Source: Actinacidiphila sp. DG2A-62
GTDB taxonomy: Bacteria; Actinomycetota; Actinomycetes; Streptomycetales; Streptomycetaceae
Assembly (NCBI RefSeq): GCF_035825295.1
Contig: NZ_JAYMGI010000002.1
Location: forward strand, 1,116,001-1,180,000
Length of the DNA stretch: 64,000 nt
Direction of reading: 5' to 3'
A program made the position numbers and the translations under genes. A model generated the notes under the pieces. That model was not told the DNA's origin. It worked only from the letters and a program-made list of their open reading frames with translations, and searched no databases. The stretch's first letter is position 1. Each line of letters starts with the position of its first letter. Below are positions 51,289 to 61,851 of this stretch, piece after piece.

Positions 51289-52116
51289 TCAGTGCGGCGG
51301 CGCGGCCAGAGCGTAGAAGGCGACCGCCGCGGCGGCGCCGACGTTGAGGGAGTCGACGCCGTGGGACATCGGGATGCGCACCCGGGTGTCCGCCGCCTGC
51401 TGGGCGCGACGGGTCAGGCCGGGGCCCTCCGCGCCCAGCAGCAGGGCGAGCCGGTCGTGCCGGGGCAGCGCCGCCAGGTCCACGGCGTCGGCGGCCGGGG
51501 TGAGGGCGGCCAGGTGGAAGCCGGCCGTCCGCACCACCGCGTCCAGGTCCTGCGGCCAGCGCTCCAGCCTGGCGTACGGCACGGAGAACACCGCGCCCAT
51601 CGACACCTTCACCGACCGCCGGTACAGCGGGTCGGCGCAGTCCGGCGAGAGCAGCACCGCGTCCATGCCCAGGGCGGCGGCGCTGCGGAAGATCGCGCCG
51701 ATGTTGGTGTGGTCGTTGACCGCCTCCATCACCGCGACCCGGCGGGCCGCGGCCAGCAGCGCGGCCGGCTCGGGCAGCGGCTTGCGGTGCATGGCGGCGA
51801 GCGCGCCGCGGTGCACGTGGTAACCGGTCACCTGCTCGACCACCGCGGGCGCCACCACGTAGACCGGCGCGTCCGACGCGGCGATCACGTCGCCGAGCGC
51901 GTCCAGCCACTTCTCGGACAGCAGCAGCGAGCGCATCGCGTAACCGGCCGTCAGGGCCCGGCGGATCACCTTCTCGCCCTCGGCGATGAAGAGCCCCTCG
52001 GCCGGCTCCCGGCGGCGGCGCAGTTCGACGTCGGTCAGCGCGGTGTAGTCGCCGAGCCGGGGGTCGTCCGGGTCGTCGAGGGCGAGCGGATCAGCCACGG
52101 CCGTCCGCCGCGCCAT
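51289..52116 (-). CDS. SpoU/TrmH-family RNA 2'-O-methyltransferase
   Basis: This 275-residue SPOUT methyltransferase has an N-terminal substrate-binding part (EGLFIAEGEKVIRRAL) and the three SPOUT motifs: NDHTNIGAIFRSAAALG, LALLLGAEGPGL and IPMSHGVDSLNVGAAAAVAFY. It methylates the ribose 2'-OH of an rRNA or tRNA nucleotide from SAM. The target is unknown. ATG 52116 has GGAGG directly upstream. GTG 52098, giving the more typical VADPLALDD start, is an alternative. It overlaps the 3' end of the cysG-like gene by 8-26 bases. Confidence 0.92.
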   Translation of the reverse strand: MARRTAVADPLALDDPDDPRLGDYTALTDVELRRRREPAEGLFIAEGEKVIRRALTAGYAMRSLLLSEKWLDALGDVIAASDAPVYVVAPAVVEQVTGYHVHRGALAAMHRKPLPEPAALLAAARRVAVMEAVNDHTNIGAIFRSAAALGMDAVLLSPDCADPLYRRSVKVSMGAVFSVPYARLERWPQDLDAVVRTAGFHLAALTPAADAVDLAALPRHDRLALLLGAEGPGLTRRAQQAADTRVRIPMSHGVDSLNVGAAAAVAFYALAAPPH

Positions 52117-53434
52117 GGTCCTCCGCCACGCCGCCGAGGTCGCCCGGGACGGCCGGGTGCCCGGCGTCGGCCAGGTCCCCGGGGTCAGGGGAGCCGAGGA
52201 GGTCGCCGGGTTCGCGGGGGCCGACGCCGACCACGTCGCCGATCACCACGACGGCCGGCGCCCGTACGCCCTGCTCCGCGACCGTACGGGCGACGGTCCC
52301 CAGCGTGGCGTCGACCCGGCGCTGGGCCGCGGTGGTGCCCTCCTGGACGACCGCGACCGGCGTGCCGGCCGCGCGCCCGCCGGCGATCAGGGTCTGCGCG
52401 ATCGCGCCGAGGCGCTCGACCGCCATCAGCAGCACCAGCGTGCCGCGCAGCCGGGCCAGCGCCGACCAGTCGACCAGCGAGCGCGGGTCGTCGGGCGCCA
52501 CGTGCCCGCTGACCACGGTGAACTCGTGGGCCACGCCGCGGTGCGTGACCGGGATGCCGGCGGCGCCCGGCACGCTGATCGAGCTGGAGATCCCGGGCAC
52601 CACGGTCACCGCGATGCCCTCCGCGGTCAGCGCCTCGACCTCCTCCATGCCGCGGCCGAAGACGTACGGGTCGCCGCCCTTGAGCCGGACCACGGCCCTG
52701 CCCGCCTTGGCGTGCTCCACGAGCGCGGCGTTGATGGCCTCCTGGGCCATCGCCCGGCCGTACGGGATCTTCGCCGCGTCGATCACCTCGACGTGCGGCG
52801 GGAGTTCGTCCAGCAGGTCGCGCGGGCCGAGCCGGTCGGCGATCACCACGTCGGCCTCGGCGAGGAGCCTGCGACCGCGCACGGTGATCAGGTCGGGGTC
52901 GCCGGGGCCGCCGCCGACCAGCGCGACGCCGGGCTGCCGGGCCCGGTGCCGCGGGGCGCCGAGGGTGCCGTCGCGCAGGCCCGCGACCACCGCGTCCCGC
53001 ACGGCCGCGGAGCGGCGCGGGTCGCGCCCGGTCAGCACGGCCACGGTGACGCCGTCGGTGCGGCCGGTGGCCGGGGTCCACGCGGAGGCGGCCTCGGCGT
53101 CGTCGCTGCGCACGCACCACACGCGGCGGGACTCGGCCTCGGCGGAGGCGGCGGCGTTCGCGGCGGCGTCCGGGGTCGCGACCAGGGCGTACCAGGCGCC
53201 CTCCAGGTCGCCCTCGCGGTAGCGCCGCGGCTCCCAGCGGATCTCGCCGGCCGCGGCCATCGCCTCCACGGACGGGGTCACGGTCGGCGAGACCACGACG
53301 ATGTCCGCGCCGGCGGAGATCAGGGCGGGCAGGCGCCGCTGGGCCACCTGACCGCCGCCGATCACGACGGTGCGTCGGCCACGCAGTCTCAGCCCCACCG
53401 GATACGCCGGTACGTCTTCCCGCACGTTTCCCAC
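52091..53434 (-). CDS. Siroheme synthase-like fusion: precorrin-2 dehydrogenase + uroporphyrinogen-III methyltransferase
   Basis: This 447-residue CysG-type enzyme has an N-terminal NAD-binding precorrin-2 dehydrogenase domain (VVIGGGQVAQRRLPALISAGA) and a C-terminal SAM-dependent uroporphyrinogen-III C-methyltransferase (VALVGGGPGDPDLITVRG, RLKGGDPYVFGRGMEE, IPVTHRGVAHEF). The SUMT step makes precorrin-2, which feeds cobalamin and siroheme. The Pro/Gly-rich C-terminal 45 residues look disordered. It starts at GTG 53434, directly after GGGAGGA. GTG 53425 gives better spacing. It is upstream of the SpoU gene and downstream of cobT, on the same strand. Confidence 0.92.
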   Translation of the reverse strand: MGNVREDVPAYPVGLRLRGRRTVVIGGGQVAQRRLPALISAGADIVVVSPTVTPSVEAMAAAGEIRWEPRRYREGDLEGAWYALVATPDAAANAAASAEAESRRVWCVRSDDAEAASAWTPATGRTDGVTVAVLTGRDPRRSAAVRDAVVAGLRDGTLGAPRHRARQPGVALVGGGPGDPDLITVRGRRLLAEADVVIADRLGPRDLLDELPPHVEVIDAAKIPYGRAMAQEAINAALVEHAKAGRAVVRLKGGDPYVFGRGMEEVEALTAEGIAVTVVPGISSSISVPGAAGIPVTHRGVAHEFTVVSGHVAPDDPRSLVDWSALARLRGTLVLLMAVERLGAIAQTLIAGGRAAGTPVAVVQEGTTAAQRRVDATLGTVARTVAEQGVRAPAVVVIGDVVGVGPREPGDLLGSPDPGDLADAGHPAVPGDLGGVAEDHGAADGRG

Positions 53435-53843
53435 TCCTCCCGAATGCCCCTACCTTAAGCGCCCGCCTCGGACCCCCGGCCCGCCCGACCTGCCCCTTTC
53501 CCCCGGCAACCGGATCTTCCCCCCGGTGGCCCCGTCCGTCCGGGGGCGCCCCGATCCCCGGGCTGCCGGAGCTTCCCCGGTGGGTGGCTGGTCGCGCAGT
53601 TCCCCGCGCCCCTGGGGAGCCGGCCTCGCAGGTCAGCGCGGCCTCCCCCGGCGCGGGCTGCGCGGACGCCGGGCGTGCACAAACAGGGGCGCGGGGAACT
53701 GCGCGACCAGCCCACCACTCACGGAAGGTCCGGCGAACAGGCGACCGGGGCAGCCCGGAAGGGCAGCAGCACCACCGGGGGAAGATCCGGCAACCGGGGT
53801 CCGGGGCAACCCCGGGCGGACCGGGCGGACCAGCAGAGCCGCC
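53435..53843. repeat. Gap occupied by nested inverted repeats
   Basis: A 27-base arm at 53588-53614 (CTGGTCGCGCAGTTCCCCGC...) is the exact reverse complement of 53684-53710, with 69 bases between. This matches the GGGGCGCGGGGAACTGCGCGA element dispersed in many Streptomyces genomes. A second imperfect pair (GGATCTTCCCCC near 53511 and GGGGGAAGATCC near 53774) brackets it, so the whole gap is nearly self-complementary. No gene is seen. Confidence 0.8.
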
Positions 53844-56800
53844 TCACCCCTTCTCGGTGACGCCCGCCGCGTCGAACGTCGCGACCTCGTGCATGACCCG
53901 CGCCGCGCTCTGCACCAGCGGCAGCGCGAGCAGCGCGCCGGTCCCCTCGCCGAGCCGCAGATCGAGGTCGACCAGCGGCCGCAGGCCCAGCGTGGTGAGC
54001 GCGGCGACGTGCCCCGGCTCGGCGCTGCGGTGTCCGGCGACGCACGCCGCGAGCACCTCCGGCGCGATCGCCCGGGCGACCAGCGCCGCCGCCCCCGCGC
54101 TGACCCCGTCGAGGATCACCGGCGTCCGCAGCGCCGCCCCGCCGAGCAGCAGCCCGACCATCGCCGCGTGCTCCAGCCCGCCGATCGCGGCGAGCACGCC
54201 GATCGGATCGGCCGGGTCCGGCCGGTGGCGGTCCAGCGCGCGCCGCACCACGTCGACCTTGCGCGCGTGCATCTCGTCGTTGATGCCGGTGCCGCGCCCG
54301 GTGACCTCGGAGGGGTCGGCGCCGGTGAACACCGCGATGAGCGCCGCCGACGCGGTGGTGTTGGCGATGCCCATCTCCCCGGTGAGCAACGCCTTGTTGC
54401 CCGCCGAGACCAGGTCCCGCGCGGTCTCGATGCCGATCTCGATCGCCCGCAGCGCCTCCTCCCGGCTCATCGCCGGGCCCGCGGTGAAGTCCGCCGTGCC
54501 GGGGCGCACCTTGCGCGGCAAGAGGCCCGGGGTGCTGGGCAGTTCACCGGCCACGCCGACGTCGATGACGCAGACCTCCGCGCCGACCTGGTTGGCGAAC
54601 GCGTTGCACACCGCGCCGCCGCCCAGGAAGTTGGCGACCATCTGGCCGGTGACCTCCTGCGGCCACGACGTCACGCCCTGGGCGTGCACCCCGTGGTCGC
54701 CGGCGAAGATCGCGACCGCCGCGGGCTCGGGGATCGGCGGCGGACACTGCCGCGAAAGGCCGCTGAGCTGCGCGGAGATGATCTCCAGCATGCCCAGCGC
54801 ACCGGCCGGCTTGGTCATCCGCTTCTGCCGCTCCCACGCCTCGCCGAGCGCCTTCGCGTCCAGCGGGCGGATGCCCCGCAGCGTCTCCTCCAACAGGTCG
54901 TGCGGCTCCTCGCCGGGCAGCGCCCGGTTGCCGTACTCCTCCTCGTGCACCACCCACGACAGCGGGCGGCGCTGCGACCACCCGGCCTGCATCAGCTCGG
55001 GCTCGTCCGGGAACTCGTCGACGTACCCGACGCACAGGTACGCGACCACCTCCAGGTGCTCGGGCAGGCCGAGTTCCTCGACCATCTGCCGCTCGTCGAA
55101 GAAGCTGACCCAGCCGACGCCCAGGCCCTCGGCCCGCGCGGCGAGCCACAGGTTCTCCACGGCGAGCGCGGAGGAGTACGGCGCCATCTGCGGCTGCGTG
55201 TGCCGGCCGAGGGTGTGCCGGCCGCCGCGGGTCGGGTCGGCGGTCACCACGATGTTCACCGGCGTGTCGAGGATCGCCTCGATCTTCAGCTCGCGGAACT
55301 GCCGCGCCCGGCCCTTCGGCAGCGACTTGGCGTACGCGTCGCGCTGCCGCATCGCCAGCTCGTGCATCCGCTCACGGGTCTTCTCCGAGCGGATCACCAC
55401 GAAGTCCCAGGGCTGCGAGTGGCCGACGCTCGGCGCGGTGTGCGCGGCCTCCAGGACGCGCAGCAGCACGTCGTGCGGGATGGGATCGGGGCGGAAGCCG
55501 TTCCGCACGTCCCGCCGCTCCCGGATCACCCGGTGCACGGCGTCCCTGACGGCCGGGTCGTACGGCTCGGCGGCCGTGACCTCGCCCGCGGGCACGTCGG
55601 CGTCCGCGGGCACCTCCGGGTCCGCCGGCGCGGTCCCGCCGGTGGTCGCGGTCCCACCCGCGGCGGGGGCCGTGCCCGGCCCTTCGGCGGAGGCCGCGGG
55701 CGCGGCCTGGGCCGCCGCCGGCTGCGCGGCTTGCGTCTCCTGCGGCGCGGCGACCGGCGCCGCGCCCGGCGCGGTCTCGGCCTCCGCGACGGCCTTCTCG
55801 GCCTGCGGTCCGGCGGCGGCCTGTGCGACGGCGGCGGTGCGGCGCCGGGCCGCCCGCCGGGGCTTGGCGGTGCCGCCGTGTCCTGCCGCCCGCCCGGTCG
55901 CGGTCTCGCCCTCGGCCGCACCGGTGGGCCCCGCGACGGGGGCGGCGTCCGCGACGGCGCCCTCCTGCGTCGGCTGCGGCTGGGCGCCGGCTTCCTGGAA
56001 GCCGTCAGCCTGCGCCTGCTCGGCCGCGTGCGCCGCGCCCTCGGCGGCCTCGCCCTCCGGCGCCGGAGCAACGTCCCCGGTGGCCGGCACGGCGTCCGGC
56101 TGAGCGACGGCGGTTTCCGGCGCGGCGGCGTCCAGCGCGACACCCTGTGCTGCCGCAACGGTCGCGGTCGGCGGTACGGGCGCGGTCTGCGCCGCGTCAC
56201 CGGGACCGCCCGGCGCGGCGGCGGGCTGCGCGGCGGCATCCGGCCCCGCGCCGTCGCCGGGTGCGGGCCGCACCGCGGCGGGCGCCGGGCCGTCCGGCTG
56301 ACCGGCGTCCCGCACACCGCCGGCCGCGACAGCGGCGGCCGTCCCGTCGCCGGCCTGAGCGGCTGGCGCGGCTGCCACGGGTGCGACAGTTGCCGCCGGT
56401 GCCGGAGCCTGGGCCGCGTCGGCCGAAGCACCCTCCGCCGGTGCGGAGTTCGGCGCCGCCTCCACGAAGTGGTCCGCGGCACCGGCCAGGTGGGCGTCCG
56501 CAGCGGGGGCGGCGAGGGCGTCCTCGGCCACCGCCTCAACGGTGCTCTCCCCCGCGTCAGCCACCGCGTCGGAGCCGACTGCCGCCCCCTGAGCGGCAGT
56601 CGGCGCCGACGCGGCGGGCGCGCCCGCCGCGGCCTTCGCCGCGCGCCGCCTGCCGTAGGGGCACCCGCCTGCGCGGATGCGTTCCCTCCCTCGGGAACGC
56701 CCGCGGCAGCGGTCTTGCTCGCGCGCCGGCGTCCCGTGGGAGCGGCGGTCGCCGCAGCCGCGTCCGGCCGGTCCTGCGCCTCGACGCCCTCGGCCGCCGT

Positions 56801-59199
56801 TCCGCCCGCGTCGGGACCGGCAGCACCGCCCTGTCCCTCGGCATCCGGCTGTACCACGGCCTGACCTCCGGCCGCCTGCCCGGCCTCCCCCGGCCCACCG
56901 GCCGGCGTGACCGCCGTACCCGTACCCGGCGGGGCACCGGCTCCGGCATCGGCCACGTCGGTCACCGCACCGCCCGGCCCGACGCCCGTAGCCGCACCAC
57001 CCGCGGGAGCACCGGCCACGCCCGGGGCCGACTCAGCACCGACCCCCGCATGCGCGCCGCCCGCCGGCTCACCCGTCGTCCCGACGCCCGTACCCACACC
57101 GCCCGCAGGTGTACCGGCCACGCCCGGGACCGGCTCAGCACCGACCCCCGCATGCGCGCCGCCCGTCGGCCCGACGCCCGTACCCGCACCACCCGCGGGA
57201 GCACCGGCCACGCCCGGGCCGGCTCAGCACCGGGTGCCGCCTGGACGCCGTCCGGCGCCGCACCGGCGGGCGCGGCTGCCGCATCCGGGGCAGCGCCCGC
57301 TTCGGCGTGGCCGCCGTCCGCCTCACCGACCGGCTCGACGCCCGTACCGGCGTGGCTCTCGGGGCCACCCGCCGGCTGGACGTCGGCGCCCGGGGCGTTC
57401 TGCGCGGCCACGCTCTGCGGGGCGGCGCCCGCCGCACCGGCCGCGGCCTCGACGCCCGGCTGCGCGGCCCCGCTCGGACCCGCGGTGTGCGGTTCCGCGC
57501 CGGGGTCGGCGGCGGCCTGGGGCACGCCTGCCGCCGGGCCGTCCGCGGCCGGCGCGGGCTCCGGTCGCACGCCGCCGTCGACCGGAGTGGCGGCCGTGCG
57601 GGCCGCGGCGTCCGCCGGGCCGCCGGCGGCCGTTCCCGCCGCGGCCGGATCGTCGCCCTGTGCGGCCACGGCGCCCGCGACCGAGCCGTCCACGGCCTGG
57701 CCACCGGCTTGTTCCGGCAGGTACGTCCCGCCGGCGGGCGTTCCCTGCACGGGAGGCGCCTGGCCCGGACCGGCGACAGCCTCAGCGGCGGCGTCCGCGC
57801 CGGCGACGTCCGGTGCGGCGTCGGACACCGCGGCGTCGCCCGCGCCAGGCGCCGCGGCCTGCTCGGCCGGGACGCCTGTCCTGGGGCCGGTTCCGGTGGG
57901 CCGGCGGGGCCAGGCGCGGCTGCCCGCGGCCGGGCTCGTGGACTGCGCGGGGATCGCCGCACCGCCCAGCGCCGCCACGCCGTCGAGCGAGACCGGCGCG
58001 GACACCTCGGCGCCCGGGGCGTCTTGAGCGCCCGGCACGCTCTGGGCGTCGTGCGCGTCGGGCAGGCCGTGGCCCTCGCCGGCGTACGCGACGCCGCCGG
58101 GCGGTGTCGCGGCGTCGTCGGGCATGTCGGTGGTGTGGTCGAAGGGCACCGGGCCCGAGCCGCCGGGCACGGCGACGCCCGCCGCACCGGCCGCCGCGAA
58201 CTGGGGGCCCTCGGCCGAGACCGCCGCCGGGAAGCCGACGCCCTGCGAGACGTTCGGGGCCGCGCCCTGCGCGGGGACGACCGGCTCGCCGACGGGCGCG
58301 TGCCCGCCCGGCACAGCGGGCGCGGCGGGCGCGGGAGCCGCACTCGCCGGGTCCGCGGGAGCTTTTTGCGCGGCGGCCGGGGCCGCCTGCGCGGGGCTGA
58401 CCACGCTGTCCGCGTGCGGGATCAGGGACCGCTGCGAGGGCGTCTCCGCTCCCGCCGCCGGCCAGGTCCCCGTGGGCTCGCCGGTCTGCTGGGCGGGGAT
58501 GCCGGAGGCGTCGTCGCGCGGGACGTCCAGGTACTCGGGGCCGACGGTCGGCGGGCCGGAGACGGCCGGGCCGCGGTCGGCGAGCGAACGCACCGACACC
58601 CCGCCGGTGTTGGGCTCGGGGATGGGCGGGCCCATGTGCAGCGGGCGGCGGGGGGCGGGCGGCGGCGTGGGGACGGAGTTCTCCACCGGGACCTCCGTGG
58701 GCACCTCGACGGAGATCCGCCCCGCGCCCGGGTACGCCTGCGGGGCACCGCCGTCGTACGGCTGCGGCGCCGCGCCCGGCCCGGTCCCCTCGCCCTGCGC
58801 CGGACCCGGTGCGAAGCCCTGCTGCGGAGCGGGCCCGGCACCTGCGGCCTGGGCCGGGGGCTGGACGGGGCCCTGGAGCGGGTTCTCCGGCTGCGGCGGC
58901 ACCGGCTGCGGGTCGCTCCACGAGCCCTGTGCGCCCGGCATCAGCAGCACGTCGTCCTCGTCGTCCAGCGCGCCGCCGGGCGGGGCCGGCTGCTCCAGGT
59001 ACGCGTACTCGGGGAGCGGGTCGGTGAGCGGGTCGCCGCCCCAACCGGGCTGCTGCGGCACACCGTTGCCGTAGGAGTCGTAGGCACCGCCGGGCTGCGC
59101 GCCGCCGGGTGCGTCGCCGCCGGGCAGTGCGCCGTGCGGCGCGGGAGCCGCGCCGTTCTCCGGCAGGCCCTCGGCGGAGTTCCGACCGGTGTCCGTCAT
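53844..59199 (-). CDS. cobT: BluB-CobT fusion with very long disordered N-terminus; two apparent 1-base deletions
   Basis: Three successive frames make one protein of about 1,785 residues starting at ATG 59199 (MTDTGRNSAEGLPENG) with GAGGGG upstream. The first ~1,210 residues are Ala/Pro/Gly/Val low-complexity sequence. A nitroreductase-fold BluB-like domain (about 55,560-54,930; SQPWDFVVIRSEKTRER) is followed by the CobT domain (about 54,890-53,850; GDHGVHAQGVTSWP, the catalytic Glu in RLGEGTGALLAL). BluB makes dimethylbenzimidazole from FMNH2, and CobT activates it for the lower ligand of cobalamin. One base is missing near 57216, visible against two internal copies of the same repeat, and one near 56653. 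The gene lies downstream of cobL. Confidence 0.85.
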
Positions 59200-59552
59200 G
59201 CGTGCCCCTCGCCCATCGGTTTCGCTCCTTCCAGCCGTCGCGCGCGACCGCTTCCGCACGCGTGCCGCCACCCCGAACGGACAACGAGTGCGCCCGGAAT
59301 GCGGCACGTCGGCGCCGGCCGTCCCGAACACGCGAACGGTCCGTCGACGCCCGAGGACGGCACAACGGTCCGCCAGCCTACCCCGCTGCCCACGGGCGTC
59401 CGGCCAAGAGTCCGAACCTCGGGACGTATCTCACACGACTCTCGTAAATCCCGGTGCCACCAGCGGAAACGTGCTAATCAGCAGTGTCGTCGACCATGGT
59501 CGGAAACGGGTCGGCGAGGCCCAAGCGGCCGTCCCTCAAGGGGTGTTCGGGA
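59200..59552. other. cobT upstream region
   Basis: No gene is supported in these 353 bases. I looked for a cobalamin riboswitch on the minus strand and found no B12-box-like sequence. TTGGCC and TAGGCT occur with a 21-base spacing (about 59378-59412), which is too wide to call a promoter with confidence. Ordinary cobT transcription probably starts here or at cobL. Confidence 0.4.
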
Positions 59553-60754
59553 TCAGCGGCGGGTGCCGGTCAGCAGGAAGCTCACCGACCGGTCGCGCTC
59601 GGCCCATTCGCCGTCCAGTTCGACGGACTGCACCAGTGCGCGCTCCACGTCGTAACCGCCTTCCTCCAGCGCCCTGCTGACCGCTTCCGCCTCGTCGCGG
59701 TTGCCCGCGCTGGTGACGATGCGCTCGGGGCGGCGGGCGGCGACGGCGGCGGTGACCTCCGCGTCGGTGCAGCCGATCCGGACCACGTCCGGCTCGGGCA
59801 GGTCCTCCAGCGCGCCCGGCGCGGAGCCGTGCACGACCTGGAGTTGGACGCCGGCCCTGCGGCCGGTGGCGGTGATCCAGTCGCAGGCGTCCGCGTCCGC
59901 GTCGACGGCGATGACGGCCGCGCCGAAGCGGGCGGCCTCCACCGCCACCGCGCCGTCCGCGGCGCCGATGTCCCACACCAGGTCGCCGGTGCGCGGGCCG
60001 AGCCTGGCCAGTTGGAAGGCGCGGACCTGTGCGGGCAGGTCGCCGCCGTACTCCGAGGAGGGCAGCGCCCAGCCGCGGACCGGTCCGGGGAAGCCCGGGT
60101 CGCGGCCGGCGATCCAGCCGCCGCGGCCGGCCACCTCGGGGGCGGCGGAGGAGATGCCGCCGACCACGAGCACCACGTTGGGGTCGCGCCAGATGTGGTC
60201 GGCGACGTTGTCGGAAGTGATGACCGTGACCTCCTCCTGCTCGGTGCCGAGCGCCTCGCAGATGACGAAGGTGCGGTGCACGCCGTCGAGCAGCAGGGCG
60301 AGTTCCGCGGGTCCCGCGCCGGGCGCGGTGAGGACGGCGACCTTGGGGTAGGCGCGGCAGACGTTGACCGCGCGGCGCAGCGTACGGCTGGTGGCGACGA
60401 CCACCCGGGCGTCGTCCCAGGGCATGCCGGCGCGGGCGAAGGCCTGGGCGACGGCGGAGACGCCGGGGACGACCTCGATCTCCAGGCCGTGTTCGGGGGC
60501 GCGCAAAGCGCGGACCACGCCGAAGAAGCCGGGGTCCCCGTCGGCGAGCACGACGGCGGTGCCGCGGTGCTGGGCGATGCGGCGGGCGGCGATGTCGATG
60601 CTGCCGAGGACGATCTGCTCGGCGTCCTCGGGCACGTACGGCAGCGCCAGGTGGTGCCGGGTGCCGGCGACGAGGGTGGCGGCGCCGAGCGCGGCGAGCG
60701 CGGCCTCGGTGGGGGCGAGCCGTCCCATCCGATCACGGTGACCCGGTCGGCCAT
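59553..60754 (-). CDS. cobL: Precorrin-6Y C5,15-methyltransferase (CbiE-CbiT fusion), apparent 1-base deletion near 60720
   Basis: The body (390 residues from MGRLAPTEAAL) has a CbiE tetrapyrrole methylase domain (VLADGDPGFFGVVRALRA, VVPGVSAVAQAFARAGMPW) and a C-terminal CbiT SAM methyltransferase (DLVWDIGAADGAVAVEAARFG, RIVTSAGNRDEAEAV). The natural start ATG 60754 (MADRVTVIGWDG), with GGAGG upstream, lies in another frame. One added base in GACGGCTC gives the expected GWDGLAPTEAAL. The enzyme methylates C5 and C15 and decarboxylates the acetate side chain in cobalamin synthesis. It belongs with the bluB-cobT fusion downstream. Confidence 0.88.
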
Positions 60755-60920
60755 CTCGTCTGCCTCCAGGCGTGTGCGGGTCGCTGTGGGGGCCGGGTCC
60801 GCGAGGGGCCGGCGTCCGCGGGAGCGCCGGGTCCGTGGCCCGGGGGAAGAACCCTAACCGGGCGCCGCCCGACGGCGGGCGGCAGGGTCGGCGACCCGGA
60901 GCGTGCCTGGTCGCAGGGCC

Positions 60921-61664
60921 TCAGCGCCAGTGGGCGTAGGCGGTGCGGTCGCTGGGGTCCGCGGGGTCCGGGTAGGACGACGCGTAGGACTCGTAGGGCT
61001 CCTCGTCGCCGTCCGGCGCCGAGGCGTCGTCCAGGTCCTCCGGCAGCAGGCTCCACACCAGCAGGTCGGTGCGGGTCTCGACCCAGCCGGCGTCGGCGGG
61101 GCCGGCGCCGTCCGCCCGGTGCGCCCGGTCCGCCGCGTCCCGGCCGCTGTGCTCGGGGCGGGTGCGGACCAGGCCGGCGCCGCGCAGCACGCCCTCGCTG
61201 ACGCAGCCGATCTTCTGCGCGACCTGCTGGGAGGCGGTGTTGTCCGCGGCGGTGCGCAGTTCGACGCGCTGGAAGCCCTGTTCGCGGAAGAGCCAGCGGC
61301 AGACGGCGAGGACGGACTCGCTGGCGTAGCCCTCGCCGCGGGCCCAGGCGGCGGTGAGGTAGCCGATCTCGGTGCCGCGGATGCGCCAGTCGGTGCGCTG
61401 CAGGGTGACCGTGCCCACCAGCCGCTGGGTGAGGAACTCGGTGACGGCCAGCACCAGCCCGCGCCCCTCGGTGCGTTCGGCCGGGGCGGTGGTGGTGACG
61501 AACAGCCGGGCGTCCTCCGCGGTGTAGGGGTGGGGCGCCCCGGTCCAGGCGGTGACCAGGTCGTCGTTCATCATCTCGGTGAGCGCGGGCAGGTCCGCCT
61601 CGTCGTAGGGGCGCAGCACCAGCCGGTCCGTGCTGAGAGTGATGTCCGGGAAGGTGGCTGTCAT
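60921..61664 (-). CDS. GNAT acetyltransferase (RimJ/RimL type) with acidic C-terminal tail
   Basis: This 247-residue protein begins with TDRLVLRPYDEADLPALTEM. The RimJ/L-like GNAT core includes IGYLTAAWARGEGYASESVLAV (acetyl-CoA loop) and FQRVELRTAADNTASQQVAQKIG. The last 60 residues contain the VWSLLPEDL end of the domain, then an acidic, Asp/Glu/Tyr-rich tail (DGDEEPYESYASSYPDP). The substrate is unknown. ATG 61664 follows GGAG. Confidence 0.88.
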   Translation of the reverse strand: MTATFPDITLSTDRLVLRPYDEADLPALTEMMNDDLVTAWTGAPHPYTAEDARLFVTTTAPAERTEGRGLVLAVTEFLTQRLVGTVTLQRTDWRIRGTEIGYLTAAWARGEGYASESVLAVCRWLFREQGFQRVELRTAADNTASQQVAQKIGCVSEGVLRGAGLVRTRPEHSGRDAADRAHRADGAGPADAGWVETRTDLLVWSLLPEDLDDASAPDGDEEPYESYASSYPDPADPSDRTAYAHWR

Positions 61665-61851
61665 TCGCTGCTCCGTAACCAGGGCATGGGTGGACTGCAC
61701 AGCATGCAACATCGGACGCGGCGTCCGCCGGGCAGGGTGGCCGCGGGGGCGTGATGGCGCTCTTGCGGGTGAACGCCCTTCCAGAGTAGGGGGAATGCCC
61801 GTCGCGAGGAGTATCCGTGGACGTCATCCGATCCTGCTACCGTCAGCCCGC

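Noticed and set aside
56600..57230. Programmed frameshifting in cobT
   Set aside because: No slippery sequence or downstream structure was recognised, and a missing base is visible by comparing internal repeats. Sequence error is simpler.
59200..59552. Cobalamin riboswitch before cobT
   Set aside because: No B12-box-like sequence or matching core pairing was found on the minus strand.
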